64,000 bases of DNA from Winogradskyella psychrotolerans (GCF_018860565.1 NZ_JAHKPS010000001.1:1-64000); one strand, 5' to 3'. Shown: positions 1 through 9,145, counted from the first letter of the stretch. Program-made: numbers and translations. The notes: generated by a model not told the origin, from the letters alone.

Positions 1-1374
1 GATACGTTTGAAGATGCTAATGGAAATGCTCTAACCTTATTAACAGTGCCAACCTTTGATAGTGCTGACCAAGGCAGTTCAGAGGGGACCTTATTAGTAG
101 GAGAGACAGCTACATACACAGCCACTTATGTTATAGAGCAAGAAGCAGTAGATGCAGGCGGCTTTAGCAACAGTGTATTTGTAGAAGGCGATAGTCCAGA
201 GGATACCACGGTAGATGATACGAGTGATGATGGTGATGACTCAGATGGTAATACGGATGATGATGCAACAGTGATTACTATCACGTCAGATCCTAAAATC
301 AGTTTGATTAAAACGACATTACCTTTAGAAGACACTAATGGAGATGGCATAGTTGGTGGTATAGATGATATTATTACCTATGTATTTATTGTTGAAAACA
401 CAGGGAATTTAACATTAACTAATATTATCATAGAAGATAATTTACCTGGCTTAAATTTATTAGGAGGTCCAATAGCTCAGCTTATTCCAGGTGAGATTGA
501 CGACACAACTTATACAGCAACATACCTTATTACACAAGAGGATATTGATCTAGGTAGTGTTACAAATTCAGCTTCTGTAAGAGGTGAAGGTCCAGGTGGA
601 GATTTAAATGATCCTTTAGATGATATTACAGATATCAGTGATGATCCAAATGATGATGATAACATTGATGATAATGGTAATGGTAATCCAGATGATCCAA
701 CAATAGTTTATGTCACGTCAATTTACGATTTAGAAGTAACTAAATTAGTAGATGAACTTAATCCAGTAATTGGCGCTCAGGTTACATTTACTATTGAAGT
801 GGCAAATATTGGTAATGTAACTGCAACAGATATCATAATTGATGAGCATATACCAAGTGGATACTCATTTATTTCAGCATTAACGACTGGTGGTACATAT
901 TCTGAACTTAATGGAGAATGGACAATTACTCAATTAGATCCAGATCAAGTTGAAATCCTTGAGATTACAGTAGAAGTACTTGGGTTTGGTGATTATTTGA
1001 ATACAGCTTATATTCAAAGTTCAGTTGGAGGAATCGATGTTGACACTAGTAATAATGAAGGTGCTGCAGAAGTATTCCCAATATGTTTAACAATTTATAA
1101 CGAGTTTTCACCAGATGGTGATGGTGTTAATGAAACATTTGTAATTGATTGTATAGAACAGTATCCAAATAATAAATTAGAAGTTTATAACAGATGGGGA
1201 AATATTGTTTATAGTACCAAAGGATACCTAAATAACTGGAAAGGTACATCTAATGGTAGAGCTGTTATGAATCAATCAGATGACTTACCTGTAGGTACCT
1301 ACTATTATGTACTAGATTTAGGTAATGGTTCTGATCCAAAAGTTGGATGGTTATACATTAACAGAAATAACTAA
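1..1374 (+). CDS. Large surface adhesin, C-terminal part (gliding-motility-associated C-terminal domain); 5' end outside window
   Basis: The reading frame is open from the first base, so only the last 457 codons are present. Two DUF11/SD-repeat-like beta-sandwich units can be seen (ISLIKT...ITYVFIVENTGN and YDLEVTKLV...VTFTIEVANIGN). They are separated by Asp/Asn-rich linkers such as DDPNDDDNIDDNGNG, which look like calcium-binding spacers. The last ~90 residues (NEFSPDGDGVNETF, LEVYNRWGNIVY, PVGTYYYVLDLG, GWLYINR) match the gliding-motility-associated C-terminal (CHU_C) domain, a type IX secretion signal of the type B class. The protein is therefore probably exported through the outer membrane and attached to the cell surface. 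It is followed by a PorP/SprF protein and an OmpA-type protein, as in SprB-like gliding adhesin loci. Its ligand is unknown. Confidence 0.85.
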   Translation, partial: DTFEDANGNALTLLTVPTFDSADQGSSEGTLLVGETATYTATYVIEQEAVDAGGFSNSVFVEGDSPEDTTVDDTSDDGDDSDGNTDDDATVITITSDPKISLIKTTLPLEDTNGDGIVGGIDDIITYVFIVENTGNLTLTNIIIEDNLPGLNLLGGPIAQLIPGEIDDTTYTATYLITQEDIDLGSVTNSASVRGEGPGGDLNDPLDDITDISDDPNDDDNIDDNGNGNPDDPTIVYVTSIYDLEVTKLVDELNPVIGAQVTFTIEVANIGNVTATDIIIDEHIPSGYSFISALTTGGTYSELNGEWTITQLDPDQVEILEITVEVLGFGDYLNTAYIQSSVGGIDVDTSNNEGAAEVFPICLTIYNEFSPDGDGVNETFVIDCIEQYPNNKLEVYNRWGNIVYSTKGYLNNWKGTSNGRAVMNQSDDLPVGTYYYVLDLGNGSDPKVGWLYINRNN

Positions 1375-1401
1375 TTAATACTGAATTATAAAATAATTAA
1401 A

Positions 1402-2331
1402 ATGATACATAAATCATCACTAATAAAAGGATTAATAGTTTTAGTATTTTTACTAATCAGTGCTGTTAGTTATGCACAGCAAGATCCTCAGTATACACAT
1501 TATATGTATAATACGTTAAGTGTTAATCCTGCTTATGCTGGTCAAAGAGAGACATTAAGTGTTGTTGGTTTACACAGGTCTCAGTGGGTGGGTATTGATG
1601 GTGCACCACAAACACAATCTTTAGGTATTCATACTCCATTACGAAATGAGCGTATTGGTTTAGGACTAAATGTTGTAAATGATGCTTTAGGGCCAGCAAG
1701 TGAAACATTTGTAGATGCGAATTTCTCTTATACAATACCTTTAAATGCCAACGATTTAAAATTGTCATTTGGAGCAAAAGGAGGATTTCATATGCTAGAT
1801 ACTGATTGGAGCAAAGGTCGATTTCAAAATCAATTAGATGCGAATTTTCAGGATAACATAAACTTAATATCACCAATGATTGGAGCGGGTTTGTATATGC
1901 ACACTAGAAAATGGTACTTAGGTTTAGCTGTTCCTAATTTTATTGAAACAAAACATTATGACGATTATGAAGAGTCGGTTGCCACTGAACGCATGCATTT
2001 TTATTTAATTGGTGGTTACGTTTTCAATATTAGTGAAACAACAGAGTTAAAACCAGCATTTTTACTTAAAGGAGTGTCAGGCGCACCAATGATTGCAGAC
2101 GTATCAGCAAATTTTTGGTTCCAAAAGAAAGTCACTCTAGGTTTAGCTTGGAGATGGGACGACTCAGTAAGTGCATTAGCCGGTTTTCAAATAACCCCAG
2201 GTATGTTTGTTGGGTATAGTTATGATATGACAACAACTGGACTAAACAATTATAATAGTGGTACGCATGAATTTACACTAAGATTTGAAGTTAAAAGATT
2301 GGGTAGAATACTATCACCACGTTTCTTTTAA
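1402..2331 (+). CDS. PorP/SprF family type IX secretion system membrane protein
   Basis: This 309-residue protein has a signal peptide (LIVLVFLLISAVSYAQ) followed by the hallmark start of the family, QDPQYTHYMYNTLSVNPAYAG and SQWVGIDGAPQTQ. The rest is a predicted outer-membrane beta-barrel ending in an aromatic residue (SPRFF). PorP/SprF proteins cooperate with type IX secretion to deliver or anchor one particular large adhesin, usually the product of the gene just upstream. Here it starts 27 bp after the adhesin stop codon, which fits co-transcription and pairing. Several paralogues are normal in one flavobacterial genome, so no specific gene symbol is given. Confidence 0.93.
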   Translation: MIHKSSLIKGLIVLVFLLISAVSYAQQDPQYTHYMYNTLSVNPAYAGQRETLSVVGLHRSQWVGIDGAPQTQSLGIHTPLRNERIGLGLNVVNDALGPASETFVDANFSYTIPLNANDLKLSFGAKGGFHMLDTDWSKGRFQNQLDANFQDNINLISPMIGAGLYMHTRKWYLGLAVPNFIETKHYDDYEESVATERMHFYLIGGYVFNISETTELKPAFLLKGVSGAPMIADVSANFWFQKKVTLGLAWRWDDSVSALAGFQITPGMFVGYSYDMTTTGLNNYNSGTHEFTLRFEVKRLGRILSPRFF

Positions 2332-2419
2332 AATAAAAGGATAAAATGAGCTTGTTAAAATGGGTGATTATCAAAAGAAATTATTAATATGTGTCCGTTA
2401 AAAAAATAAATAAAAACGC

Positions 2420-4405
2420 ATGAAAACAATATCTAAATATATATTATTAACATTTGTGCTTGCATTTTCTTCAGCTGTTTTTGCACAGAACGGAAAGATA
2501 CAAAGTGTAAAAGATGACTATAGAGATTTTGCTTATGTAAAAACAAGTGAAGTTTTATTGGAAGTCGCTAATAAAGGGTATAAATCTGCCGATCTCTTTC
2601 AAAAATTGGCAAATTCATTTTACTTTCAAAATAAAATGAAAGAAGCTGCCAAATGGTATGGTGAGTTAATGAATATGAATGAGGTTATTGATCCAGAATA
2701 CTATTTTAGATATGCTCTAGCTTTAAAAGGAATAAAAGATTATGAGGCTTCAGATAAATGGATGGAAAAATTTAATGAGCTTAAACCTAATGATTTAAGA
2801 GGGAAAGCATTTTTATCTAAAGTAGATTATAAATCAGATATAGAAGAATTAAGTAGAGATGATATAGAATTACTTAATCTAGAAATTAATACTGAGTTAT
2901 CAGATTTTGGAACCACAGAATATGAAACAGGTATTGTGTTTGCTTCGGCAAGAGGAGGAGGTCGTAAATACAGATGGAATGAAGAACCTTACTTAGACTT
3001 GTATTATGTTGAAAAAACAGAAGATGATACATTTGGAGAAGTTAAAAGTATAGAAGGAGAAGTAAATACTAAGTTTCATGAATCTAGTGCTGTATTTTCA
3101 CCTAATGGAAAATATATGTTCTTTACTAGAAATAATTACCACAGATTAAAGTATAAAGAAGATGACACAGGCATTAATAGATTGCAATTATACAGAGCAA
3201 CTTTAAATGAAGATGGTCATTGGGGTAATATTCATAAAGTTCATTTTAATAGCGTAGATTACAGTGTGGCTCATCCTACGCTTAACGTAACAGGAACTAA
3301 GTTATACTTTGCTTCAGATATGCCTGGAACTTATGGGCAATCAGATATATTTGTAGTAGATGTTAATGATGATGGAACATTAGGAGAACCAGAAAACTTA
3401 GGAAGTTCTATAAATACTGAAGGTCAAGAATCATTTCCATTTATGAATACTAATGGCGATTTATACTTTTCATCTACAGGATTTCCAGGTTTAGGAGGTT
3501 TAGATGTATTTAAATCTGAAGGTATAGATGAAAAAATCAAAACAGGATCTAACAGAAATTTTCCTATAGAAAATGTTGGTAAACCAGTTAACAGTGAATG
3601 GGATGATTTTGGATATTATGAAAACTTAGTTACTAAACGTGTGTACTTCAGTTCAAATAGAGAAGGTGGTAAAGGAAGTGATGATATTTATACGTTTGAA
3701 GTTCCAGAGATAAAATTATTAGTAGAAGGTGTTGTTCAAGACATGAATACAGAAGAATTAATACCTAATTCAACCGTTATTTTGTATAATGAGGATGGTG
3801 TTGAAATAGCTCGTCAAACAGTAGGAGAGGATGCTTATTTTAAATTTGAGGTAGATCCTAAAAAAGAATATTTAATTAGAGTTGAAAAAGAAAAATATAC
3901 TTCTGACGAAAAACGTTTTACTACTCCAAATAAGAATCAAGAATTAAAGATGGAGCTGCTTATAGAGAAAGATGAGCAACAAATAGAGCCTTGCGATGAT
4001 TTGGCAAAAGTGTTAGATATTCCTATTATTTATTTTGACTTTGATAAATCTAATATTAGATATGATGCCGAAATTGAAATTCAAAAAGTATTAGCAGTAC
4101 TTACCAAATATCCAACAATGCATATTGACATCCGTAGTCATACAGATTGTAGAGGACCAGCAGCTTATAATGAAAAGCTTTCAGAGCGTAGAGCACAGTC
4201 TACACGTCAATATCTCATTAATAAGGGAATTGCAGCAGAACGCTTAACAGCTAAAGGTTACGGAGAATCACGATTGGTAAACGATTGTGGCTGTGAACCA
4301 TCGAACAATTCTCATTGTTCTGAGGAAGAGCACCAACTTAATAGACGTAGTGAGTTTATCATCACAAGTATTAATGGAAAAACTTGCGATGAGGAAAACA
4401 ACTAG
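2420..4405 (+). CDS. OmpA family protein with TPR-like and PD40 repeats
   Basis: This 661-residue protein starts with a signal peptide (ILLTFVLAFSSAVFAQ). A TPR-like helical region (about 30-130) follows, then PD40/WD40-like beta-propeller repeats (about 190-430, e.g. HESSAVFSPNGKYMFF, ESFPFMNTNGDLYFSS). Next come a carboxypeptidase-regulatory-like beta-sandwich (about 435-515) and a C-terminal OmpA domain. The OmpA domain shows IYFDFDKSNIR, SHTDCRG, NEKLSERRAQSTRQYL and LNRRSEF, the pattern that binds peptidoglycan. It closes the adhesin-PorP-OmpA trio and is followed by a strong terminator. It probably fixes the secretion or adhesin assembly to the cell wall; this role is inferred from family and context. 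Confidence 0.9.
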   Translation: MKTISKYILLTFVLAFSSAVFAQNGKIQSVKDDYRDFAYVKTSEVLLEVANKGYKSADLFQKLANSFYFQNKMKEAAKWYGELMNMNEVIDPEYYFRYALALKGIKDYEASDKWMEKFNELKPNDLRGKAFLSKVDYKSDIEELSRDDIELLNLEINTELSDFGTTEYETGIVFASARGGGRKYRWNEEPYLDLYYVEKTEDDTFGEVKSIEGEVNTKFHESSAVFSPNGKYMFFTRNNYHRLKYKEDDTGINRLQLYRATLNEDGHWGNIHKVHFNSVDYSVAHPTLNVTGTKLYFASDMPGTYGQSDIFVVDVNDDGTLGEPENLGSSINTEGQESFPFMNTNGDLYFSSTGFPGLGGLDVFKSEGIDEKIKTGSNRNFPIENVGKPVNSEWDDFGYYENLVTKRVYFSSNREGGKGSDDIYTFEVPEIKLLVEGVVQDMNTEELIPNSTVILYNEDGVEIARQTVGEDAYFKFEVDPKKEYLIRVEKEKYTSDEKRFTTPNKNQELKMELLIEKDEQQIEPCDDLAKVLDIPIIYFDFDKSNIRYDAEIEIQKVLAVLTKYPTMHIDIRSHTDCRGPAAYNEKLSERRAQSTRQYLINKGIAAERLTAKGYGESRLVNDCGCEPSNNSHCSEEEHQLNRRSEFIITSINGKTCDEENN

Positions 4406-4428
4406 GCCTAATACTATGATATAACTCT

Positions 4429-4464
4429 AAATAGCCGCTTAAATCTTTAAGCGGCTATTTTTTA
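4429..4464 (+). terminator. Intrinsic terminator after the adhesin-PorP-OmpA trio
   Basis: A near-perfect hairpin with arms AAATAGCCGCTTAA and TTAAGCGGCTATTT runs directly into a T-run, 24 bp after the OmpA-family stop codon. Confidence 0.9.
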
Positions 4465-4498
4465 TGAAATCCTTTACTTTTATTTAAGTTTTAGGTGT

Positions 4499-4506
4499 TA
4501 ATTTCG
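4499..4506 (+). promoter_or_regulatory. Candidate -7 element of the idi promoter
   Basis: TAATTTCG fits the Bacteroidota -7 consensus TAnnTTTG with one change (TTCG). It ends only 4 bases before the idi ATG, so the transcript would have almost no leader. No clear TTG is seen at the -33 position. Confidence 0.45.
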
Positions 4507-4510
4507 CATT

Positions 4511-5035
4511 ATGACAGAAGAACAAGTCATCCTAGTAGATGAAAAGGATAATAAGATTGGTTTAATGCCAAAAATGGAAGCCCATGAAAAAGCGCTTTTA
4601 CATCGTGCATTTTCGGTATTTATTTTTAATGATAAAAAGGAGTTAATGCTTCAGCAACGTGCAGCACATAAGTACCATTCTCCAAATTTATGGACCAATA
4701 CATGTTGTAGCCATCAACGCGATGGAGAAACAAATTTAAAAGCGGGTAAGCGACGTTTACAGGAAGAGATGGGATTTGTTACCAATTTAGAAGAAACAAC
4801 CTCATTTATCTACAAAGCACCATTTGAGAACGGGTTAACAGAACATGAATATGACCATATTATGATTGGTTATTATAATGAAAAACCAAATATTAACCAA
4901 GATGAAGTAGCCAATTGGAAATGGATGTCATTAGATGCCATAAAATCTGATATGCATACAAATCCGCAATTGTATACAGCTTGGTTTAAAATAATTTTTG
5001 AGAAGTTTTATGAATTTATAAACGTTAATAAGTAA
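4511..5035 (+). CDS. idi: Isopentenyl-diphosphate delta-isomerase, type I
   Basis: This 174-residue Nudix-fold enzyme interconverts isopentenyl and dimethylallyl diphosphate in isoprenoid synthesis. The family signature WTNTCCSHQ at 61-69 carries the catalytic Cys. The Nudix-like helix GETNLKAGKRRLQEEMGF follows, and the metal/catalytic Glu lies in EHEYDH near 111-116. Length is normal for a bacterial type I enzyme. The usual SHP is SHQ here, a mild substitution. It heads an apparent operon with the pterin synthase (1-bp gap) and manA. Cytoplasmic. Confidence 0.95.
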   Translation: MTEEQVILVDEKDNKIGLMPKMEAHEKALLHRAFSVFIFNDKKELMLQQRAAHKYHSPNLWTNTCCSHQRDGETNLKAGKRRLQEEMGFVTNLEETTSFIYKAPFENGLTEHEYDHIMIGYYNEKPNINQDEVANWKWMSLDAIKSDMHTNPQLYTAWFKIIFEKFYEFINVNK

Positions 5036-5036
5036 T

Positions 5037-5447
5037 ATGAAAGTTACTGTACATAGAAAAGCACATTTTAATGCAGCACACCGACTTTATCGGAAAGATT
5101 GGAGTTTTGAGAAAAATGACGCCGTTTTTGGTTTATGTAACAATCCTAACTTTCATGGTCATAATTATGAATTAATAGCAAGTGTAACAGGTGAAATAGA
5201 CCCAGAAACGGGCTATGTTATAGATGTTAAAAAGCTAAAAGATATTATTAAATCTGAAGTTGAAGACGCTTTTGATCATAAAAACTTAAATGTTGAAGTC
5301 CCTGAATTTAAAGATTTAAACCCTACAGCAGAAAATATTGCGGTTGTAATTTATAATAAGATTAAACCGATGTTAGATTCAAAGTTTCATCTTGAAATTA
5401 CGCTTTATGAAACACCTCGTAATTTTGTAACTTATTCTGGAGATTAA
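5037..5447 (+). CDS. 6-pyruvoyl-tetrahydropterin synthase / QueD family protein
   Basis: This 136-residue protein of the tunnelling-fold family acts on dihydroneopterin triphosphate. Zinc ligands are visible as His15 (FNAAH) and His40/His42 (NFHGHNYEL), the catalytic Cys34 lies in GLCNNPNFHGH, and the C-terminal YETPRNF is present. Such proteins make either 6-pyruvoyl-tetrahydropterin or 6-carboxy-tetrahydropterin (queuosine pathway). The sequence alone does not settle which, and no queC or queE lies beside it. It sits 1 bp after idi and 4 bp before manA, so the three are probably co-transcribed although their pathways differ. Confidence 0.88.
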   Translation: MKVTVHRKAHFNAAHRLYRKDWSFEKNDAVFGLCNNPNFHGHNYELIASVTGEIDPETGYVIDVKKLKDIIKSEVEDAFDHKNLNVEVPEFKDLNPTAENIAVVIYNKIKPMLDSKFHLEITLYETPRNFVTYSGD

Positions 5448-5451
5448 TTTT

Positions 5452-6423
5452 ATGAAGTATCAGTTATATCCATTAAAGTTTCAGCCTATTTTAAAAGATA
5501 AAATTTGGGGTGGTGAAAAGCTGAATCAATATCTCAATAAAGATTCAAAATCTAAAAAATTAGGTGAAAGTTGGGAAGTAAGCGCTGTTCCTGGCGATGT
5601 TTCTATAGTATCTAATGGAGAATTAAAAGGAAAATCGCTTCAAGAACTTTTAGGTATTTATAAATCAGAACTTTTAGGTGAAAAAAATTGGAAACGTTTT
5701 GGTGAAGAATTTCCACTGCTTATAAAATTTATTGATGCCAAAGAAAATTTAAGTATTCAGTTACATCCCAATGATGAGTTAGCAAAAAAACGACATAATT
5801 CTTTTGGGAAAACAGAAATGTGGTACGTAATGCAAGCAGATAAGGACGCTAATCTTATCGTAGGCTTTAAGGATAAAATAGATAAAGAGACGTACTTAAA
5901 ACATTTAGAAGCAAAAACATTAACTGATATTTTAAATTTTGATAAGGTAAAAGAAGGTGATACTTACCTTATTGAAGCAGGAAGAGTTCATGCCATTGGA
6001 GCAGGTGTTTTGCTAGCTGAAATACAGCAAACCAGTGATGTCACTTACAGAGTTTATGATTGGGGACGTTTAGATTCAGAAGGGAATGCGCGTAAACTAC
6101 ATAAAGATAATGCTATTGATGCATTTGATTTTGAAATGAAAAATGATTTTAGAATCGATTATAAGAAGCAAAAAAATGCTTCAAACATTATAATAAATTG
6201 CCCATTTTTCACAACTAATTTTATAACAATAGATTCAGAAATTAAAAAACAAAACACCTACGATTCTTTTATAATTTATATGTGTGTAGATGGAGATGTT
6301 GAAATTTTAACAGATAATTCTCTCAATAGTATCTCTAAAGGTGAAACACTATTAATTCCTGCTCATATTAAAAGTTTTAAACTAAAATCTAACTCAGGAA
6401 AGCTTCTAGAAGTGTACGTTTAA
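5452..6423 (+). CDS. manA: Mannose-6-phosphate isomerase, class I
   Basis: This 323-residue zinc enzyme of the cupin superfamily converts mannose-6-phosphate and fructose-6-phosphate, supplying sugar nucleotides for glycans. Visible signatures are LKDKIWGG near the start, the zinc-binding IQLHPNDELA followed by GKTEMWYV, and the second metal-binding stretch AGRVHAIGAGVLLAEIQQTSD with VYDWGR. Length matches the short bacterial class I group (B. subtilis ManA/Pmi type) rather than the ~390-residue enterobacterial form. It is the last gene of the idi operon. Confidence 0.93.
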   Translation: MKYQLYPLKFQPILKDKIWGGEKLNQYLNKDSKSKKLGESWEVSAVPGDVSIVSNGELKGKSLQELLGIYKSELLGEKNWKRFGEEFPLLIKFIDAKENLSIQLHPNDELAKKRHNSFGKTEMWYVMQADKDANLIVGFKDKIDKETYLKHLEAKTLTDILNFDKVKEGDTYLIEAGRVHAIGAGVLLAEIQQTSDVTYRVYDWGRLDSEGNARKLHKDNAIDAFDFEMKNDFRIDYKKQKNASNIIINCPFFTTNFITIDSEIKKQNTYDSFIIYMCVDGDVEILTDNSLNSISKGETLLIPAHIKSFKLKSNSGKLLEVYV

Positions 6424-6464
6424 AACTTCAAATAAAAATCGATTAAATAACTAAAAGGATTTAG

Positions 6465-6472
6465 TATTTTTG
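6465..6472 (+). promoter_or_regulatory. -7 promoter element upstream of the 89-residue protein
   Basis: TATTTTTG fits TAnnTTTG exactly. A TTG inside it could be mistaken for a start codon of the following gene. The element places the true start at the ATG at 6497, about 25 bases downstream. Confidence 0.7.
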
Positions 6473-6496
6473 CGGTTATTAAAAAACATAATTATC

Positions 6497-6766
6497 ATGT
6501 CAAATAAAAGAGAATTAAAAAAAGATATTAACTACGTTTTAGGTGATATTATTGAAGCGGTTTACGTGTGGGAATTAGCGAACGCTGAAAAGCCAACTAA
6601 AGAAAGTGAAGCTATTATTGATGAAGCTATTGCAACGTTTGATGAGTTAATTACTCGTGTTAATGATAGAAGTGCAGAAAATAAGAAAGCGCATTTCAAA
6701 GCCATTAGCAACGATCTTGAGTCTAAAGGAAGAGATCTTATTGAAAAAATCAATAAATTAAAATAA
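6497..6766 (+). CDS. Small conserved helical protein of unknown function
   Basis: This is an 89-residue, highly charged protein (MSNKRELKKDINYVLGD...LIEKINKLK) predicted to be entirely alpha-helical, with no signal peptide or membrane segment. I do not recognise a named domain; it resembles short cytoplasmic proteins found across Flavobacteriaceae. The ATG at 6497 is preferred over the upstream in-frame TTG at 6470 because that TTG lies inside the promoter -7 element. The gene is transcribed on its own between manA and tRNA-Thr. Confidence 0.75.
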   Translation: MSNKRELKKDINYVLGDIIEAVYVWELANAEKPTKESEAIIDEAIATFDELITRVNDRSAENKKAHFKAISNDLESKGRDLIEKINKLK

Positions 6767-6772
6767 ATAGAC

Positions 6773-6802
6773 TTGTAAATTTGAAAATCTATTTTAAATT
6801 TG
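6773..6802 (+). promoter_or_regulatory. Promoter of tRNA-Thr
   Basis: A -33 TTG (6773-6775) and a perfect -7 TAAATTTG (6795-6802) are separated by 19 bp. The tRNA begins 11 bp downstream. This is a textbook Bacteroidota promoter. Confidence 0.75.
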
Positions 6803-6813
6803 CAAACTGTTTT

Positions 6814-6887
6814 GCCGATGTAGCTCAGCTGGCTAGAGCAGCTGATTTGTAATCAGCAGGTCGTGGGTTCGAGTCCCTCCATCGGCT
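6814..6887 (+). tRNA. tRNA-Thr (anticodon TGT)
   Basis: The 74-nt cloverleaf has a 7-bp acceptor stem (GCCGATG with CATCGGC), D-arm AGCTCAGCTGGCTAGAGC, anticodon loop TTTGTAA inside GCTGA/TCAGC, and T-arm GTGGGTTCGAGTCCCTC. The anticodon TGT reads ACA (Thr). The 3' CCA is not encoded. Confidence 0.97.
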
Positions 6888-6897
6888 CTTTTTTTAA

Positions 6898-6932
6898 AAC
6901 TTCAATTACCATTATAGTAATTGAAGTTTTTT
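6898..6932 (+). terminator. Terminator after tRNA-Thr
   Basis: A 12-bp perfect inverted repeat, AACTTCAATTAC and GTAATTGAAGTT, is followed by a T8 run, 10 bp after the tRNA. Confidence 0.85.
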
Positions 6933-7000
6933 TTGTTTAATACATATAAAATTTGAGGTATTTACAATACGTAGCAGATGTCAATTCCTTCTTTGATGCA

Positions 7001-7037
7001 AAAAAAATCCAATCACATAAATGATTGGATTTTTTTA
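7001..7037. terminator. Bidirectional terminator between tRNA-Thr and the DUF4369 lipoprotein
   Basis: Arms AATCCAATCA (7006-7015) and TGATTGGATT (7022-7031) form a hairpin. It is flanked by an A-run on the left and a T-run on the right, so it can stop transcription from either side, including the minus-strand gene ending at 7073. Confidence 0.8.
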
Positions 7038-7072
7038 GGACTCTAATGTGTAAGCTGCATTGTATACTTAGT

Positions 7073-7783
7073 CTATTTACCAGCTTCTCTATCTGTAATA
7101 GCTTTCCCTAGTTTTTTTCCGTAGAACGAATTCTTAATCTCTGTAGTTAGATTGTTGTAAATAGAATCTATATAAACCGGATTCGCATTTCGTGCTTCGT
7201 ATAATGCTAAATAAGGTGCAATTTCACTATCCTTATTATTCATTGCAAACTGAATGGTATAGGCATATTTACGCTTTAAAAGCTGATCTGTAATTCTGCC
7301 TAAAGAGTCTACAGCAATACTGTCATTATTCTTTTGGGCATTAAAACGAGCTTCAATAATATCTAGATTTTTATTGTTGAATTGCGATATAATTCCAAGA
7401 TACTGTTCTAATAATTCGTGCTGTTTAGATCCTTTAATTTCAGAATTAAAATTGAAATTCTTTAAAGTTGTATTAATTTCTGTTATGCCTTTATCAGCAA
7501 AAAACGGAATATAATGTTCCTCACCATCATTTTTAAATAGTTTTAAATAGAGTAATATAGGTTCTTCCAAATTGGTGTGTAAGTTAAATTCTGGTTGACC
7601 AGTAATAACCATTGAATCTAAATCTATAATAGTAGAATCTCCATCTTTTTGAAGGTAAACGACCCCTTTTTTTAATCCTTTAATATGTCCTTTTAAGGTA
7701 AAATTTGCGTCATTATTTTTGCCGCAAGAAACAGCTAGTACTACTAAAATTATGAGACTTAGAGCTTTGTTCAATTTTGTCAT
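7073..7783 (-). CDS. DUF4369 domain-containing lipoprotein
   Basis: This 236-residue lipoprotein has a lipobox ending at Cys20 (LVVLAVSC). The following ~100 residues (FTLKGHIKGLKKGVVYLQK, STIIDLDSMVITGQPEF) have the DUF4369 pattern, a beta-sandwich usually found at the N-terminus of Bacteroidota thioredoxin-like AhpC/TSA lipoproteins. Here no thioredoxin domain or CxxC motif follows; the C-terminal half is helical instead. It is probably anchored in the envelope. Function is unknown. Confidence 0.82.
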   Translation of the reverse strand: MTKLNKALSLIILVVLAVSCGKNNDANFTLKGHIKGLKKGVVYLQKDGDSTIIDLDSMVITGQPEFNLHTNLEEPILLYLKLFKNDGEEHYIPFFADKGITEINTTLKNFNFNSEIKGSKQHELLEQYLGIISQFNNKNLDIIEARFNAQKNNDSIAVDSLGRITDQLLKRKYAYTIQFAMNNKDSEIAPYLALYEARNANPVYIDSIYNNLTTEIKNSFYGKKLGKAITDREAGK

Positions 7784-7834
7784 GGTTTACTAAATAATTA
7801 GGTGCGCAAATATCTTATAATTGTTTTAAAATTG

Positions 7835-9145
7835 CTAGCTAACAGCTGCTAATTCCATTAAAATTGTACAACCTATAGCTGCAATTGTTCCAACAGCATA
7901 ACCAAAGACAGCAAGAAGAACACCTACTGTAGCTAAGGATGGATGAAAAGCAGAAGCGACAATAGGAGCAGAGGCAGCACCACCAACGTTAGCTTGACTT
8001 CCAACAGCTAAAAAGAAATATGGTGCTTTAATGAGTTTTGCTACTAATACTAAGAGTATAGCATGGATGGTCATCCAAACGACTCCAATAGCGATAAGTC
8101 CAAGGTTATCAAAAATCATGGTTAAATCCATTTTCATTCCAATACTAGCAACTAGGATGTAAATAAAAACACTTCCAAATTTACTAGCACCTGCTCCTTC
8201 ATAATTTTTGGCTTTTGTATTTGACAATAAAATAGCAATTATAGTAGCTACACTAATCATCCAGAAGAATTTAGAACCTAGAAATGTAAATATGTTTCGT
8301 GTAGTAGGAGATTCTATTCCTGCCACAATACCTTCGAAAAAAGGAGCTAAAAAATTAGCACTTAGATGTGCAACGCTTACTGTTCCAAATGCAATGGCAC
8401 AGATTATCATTATATCTGTAACTGATGGGTTTCGTTTGACCTTTTCAGAAAAGTTTGACATTTTTTCTTTCAACTCTTCAATAGAGGATGTGTCTGCTTT
8501 TAACCATTTATTAATACGATTTCTTTTTCCGATACCAATTAATATAATTGCCATCCAAATATTAGCAACGACGATATCTACAAACACCATACCTCCGTAT
8601 TTGGCTTGGTTATAGCCATAAATTTCTAGCATGGCAGTTTGGTTGGCTCCTCCACCAATCCAACTTCCTGCTAAAGTAGAAAGCCCTCTCCATACAGCAT
8701 CCGGACCAATACCTCCAACTGTGTCAGGTGAAACGGTAGCAATTAATAAAATAGCAATTGGCCCTCCAATAACAATACCTAAAGTTCCTGTAAAAAACAT
8801 TACCAAGGCTTTCCAACCTAAATTAAAAACAGCTTTTAAATCGATACTCAAAGTCATTAGAACTAAGGCTGCAGGTAATAAGTAACGACTAGAAACATAG
8901 TACAGATTGGAACTATGTTCTGTTAACACACCTTCATCTGAAACGGTTGTCCATTCTGGCGAGATTAAACCAGTTGTGGTTAAAACAGCCGGAACCATGT
9001 ACGCCATAAATAGTCCTGGTATTATTTTATAGAACTTTGCCCAAAATCCTGTTTTTATAGATTCTGTAATAAATACAAATCCAAGGGCCAGCATTAAAAG
9101 GCCAAATACAATAGTGTCGTCAGTAAAAAGAGGAGTGTTATCCAT
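7835..9145 (-). CDS. DUF819 family integral membrane protein
   Basis: This 436-residue protein has about 10-11 hydrophobic segments covering nearly its whole length. Motifs such as WRGLSTLAGSWIGGGANQTA and FFLAVGSQANVGGAASAP are typical of the DUF819 (YjcL-like) family. The repeated small-residue motifs (GSWIGGGANQ and GSQANVGGAA) suggest two related halves, as in secondary transporters. The substrate is unknown. It is separated from the upstream operon by a terminator, so it is probably transcribed on its own. Confidence 0.85.
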   Translation of the reverse strand: MDNTPLFTDDTIVFGLLMLALGFVFITESIKTGFWAKFYKIIPGLFMAYMVPAVLTTTGLISPEWTTVSDEGVLTEHSSNLYYVSSRYLLPAALVLMTLSIDLKAVFNLGWKALVMFFTGTLGIVIGGPIAILLIATVSPDTVGGIGPDAVWRGLSTLAGSWIGGGANQTAMLEIYGYNQAKYGGMVFVDIVVANIWMAIILIGIGKRNRINKWLKADTSSIEELKEKMSNFSEKVKRNPSVTDIMIICAIAFGTVSVAHLSANFLAPFFEGIVAGIESPTTRNIFTFLGSKFFWMISVATIIAILLSNTKAKNYEGAGASKFGSVFIYILVASIGMKMDLTMIFDNLGLIAIGVVWMTIHAILLVLVAKLIKAPYFFLAVGSQANVGGAASAPIVASAFHPSLATVGVLLAVFGYAVGTIAAIGCTILMELAAVS

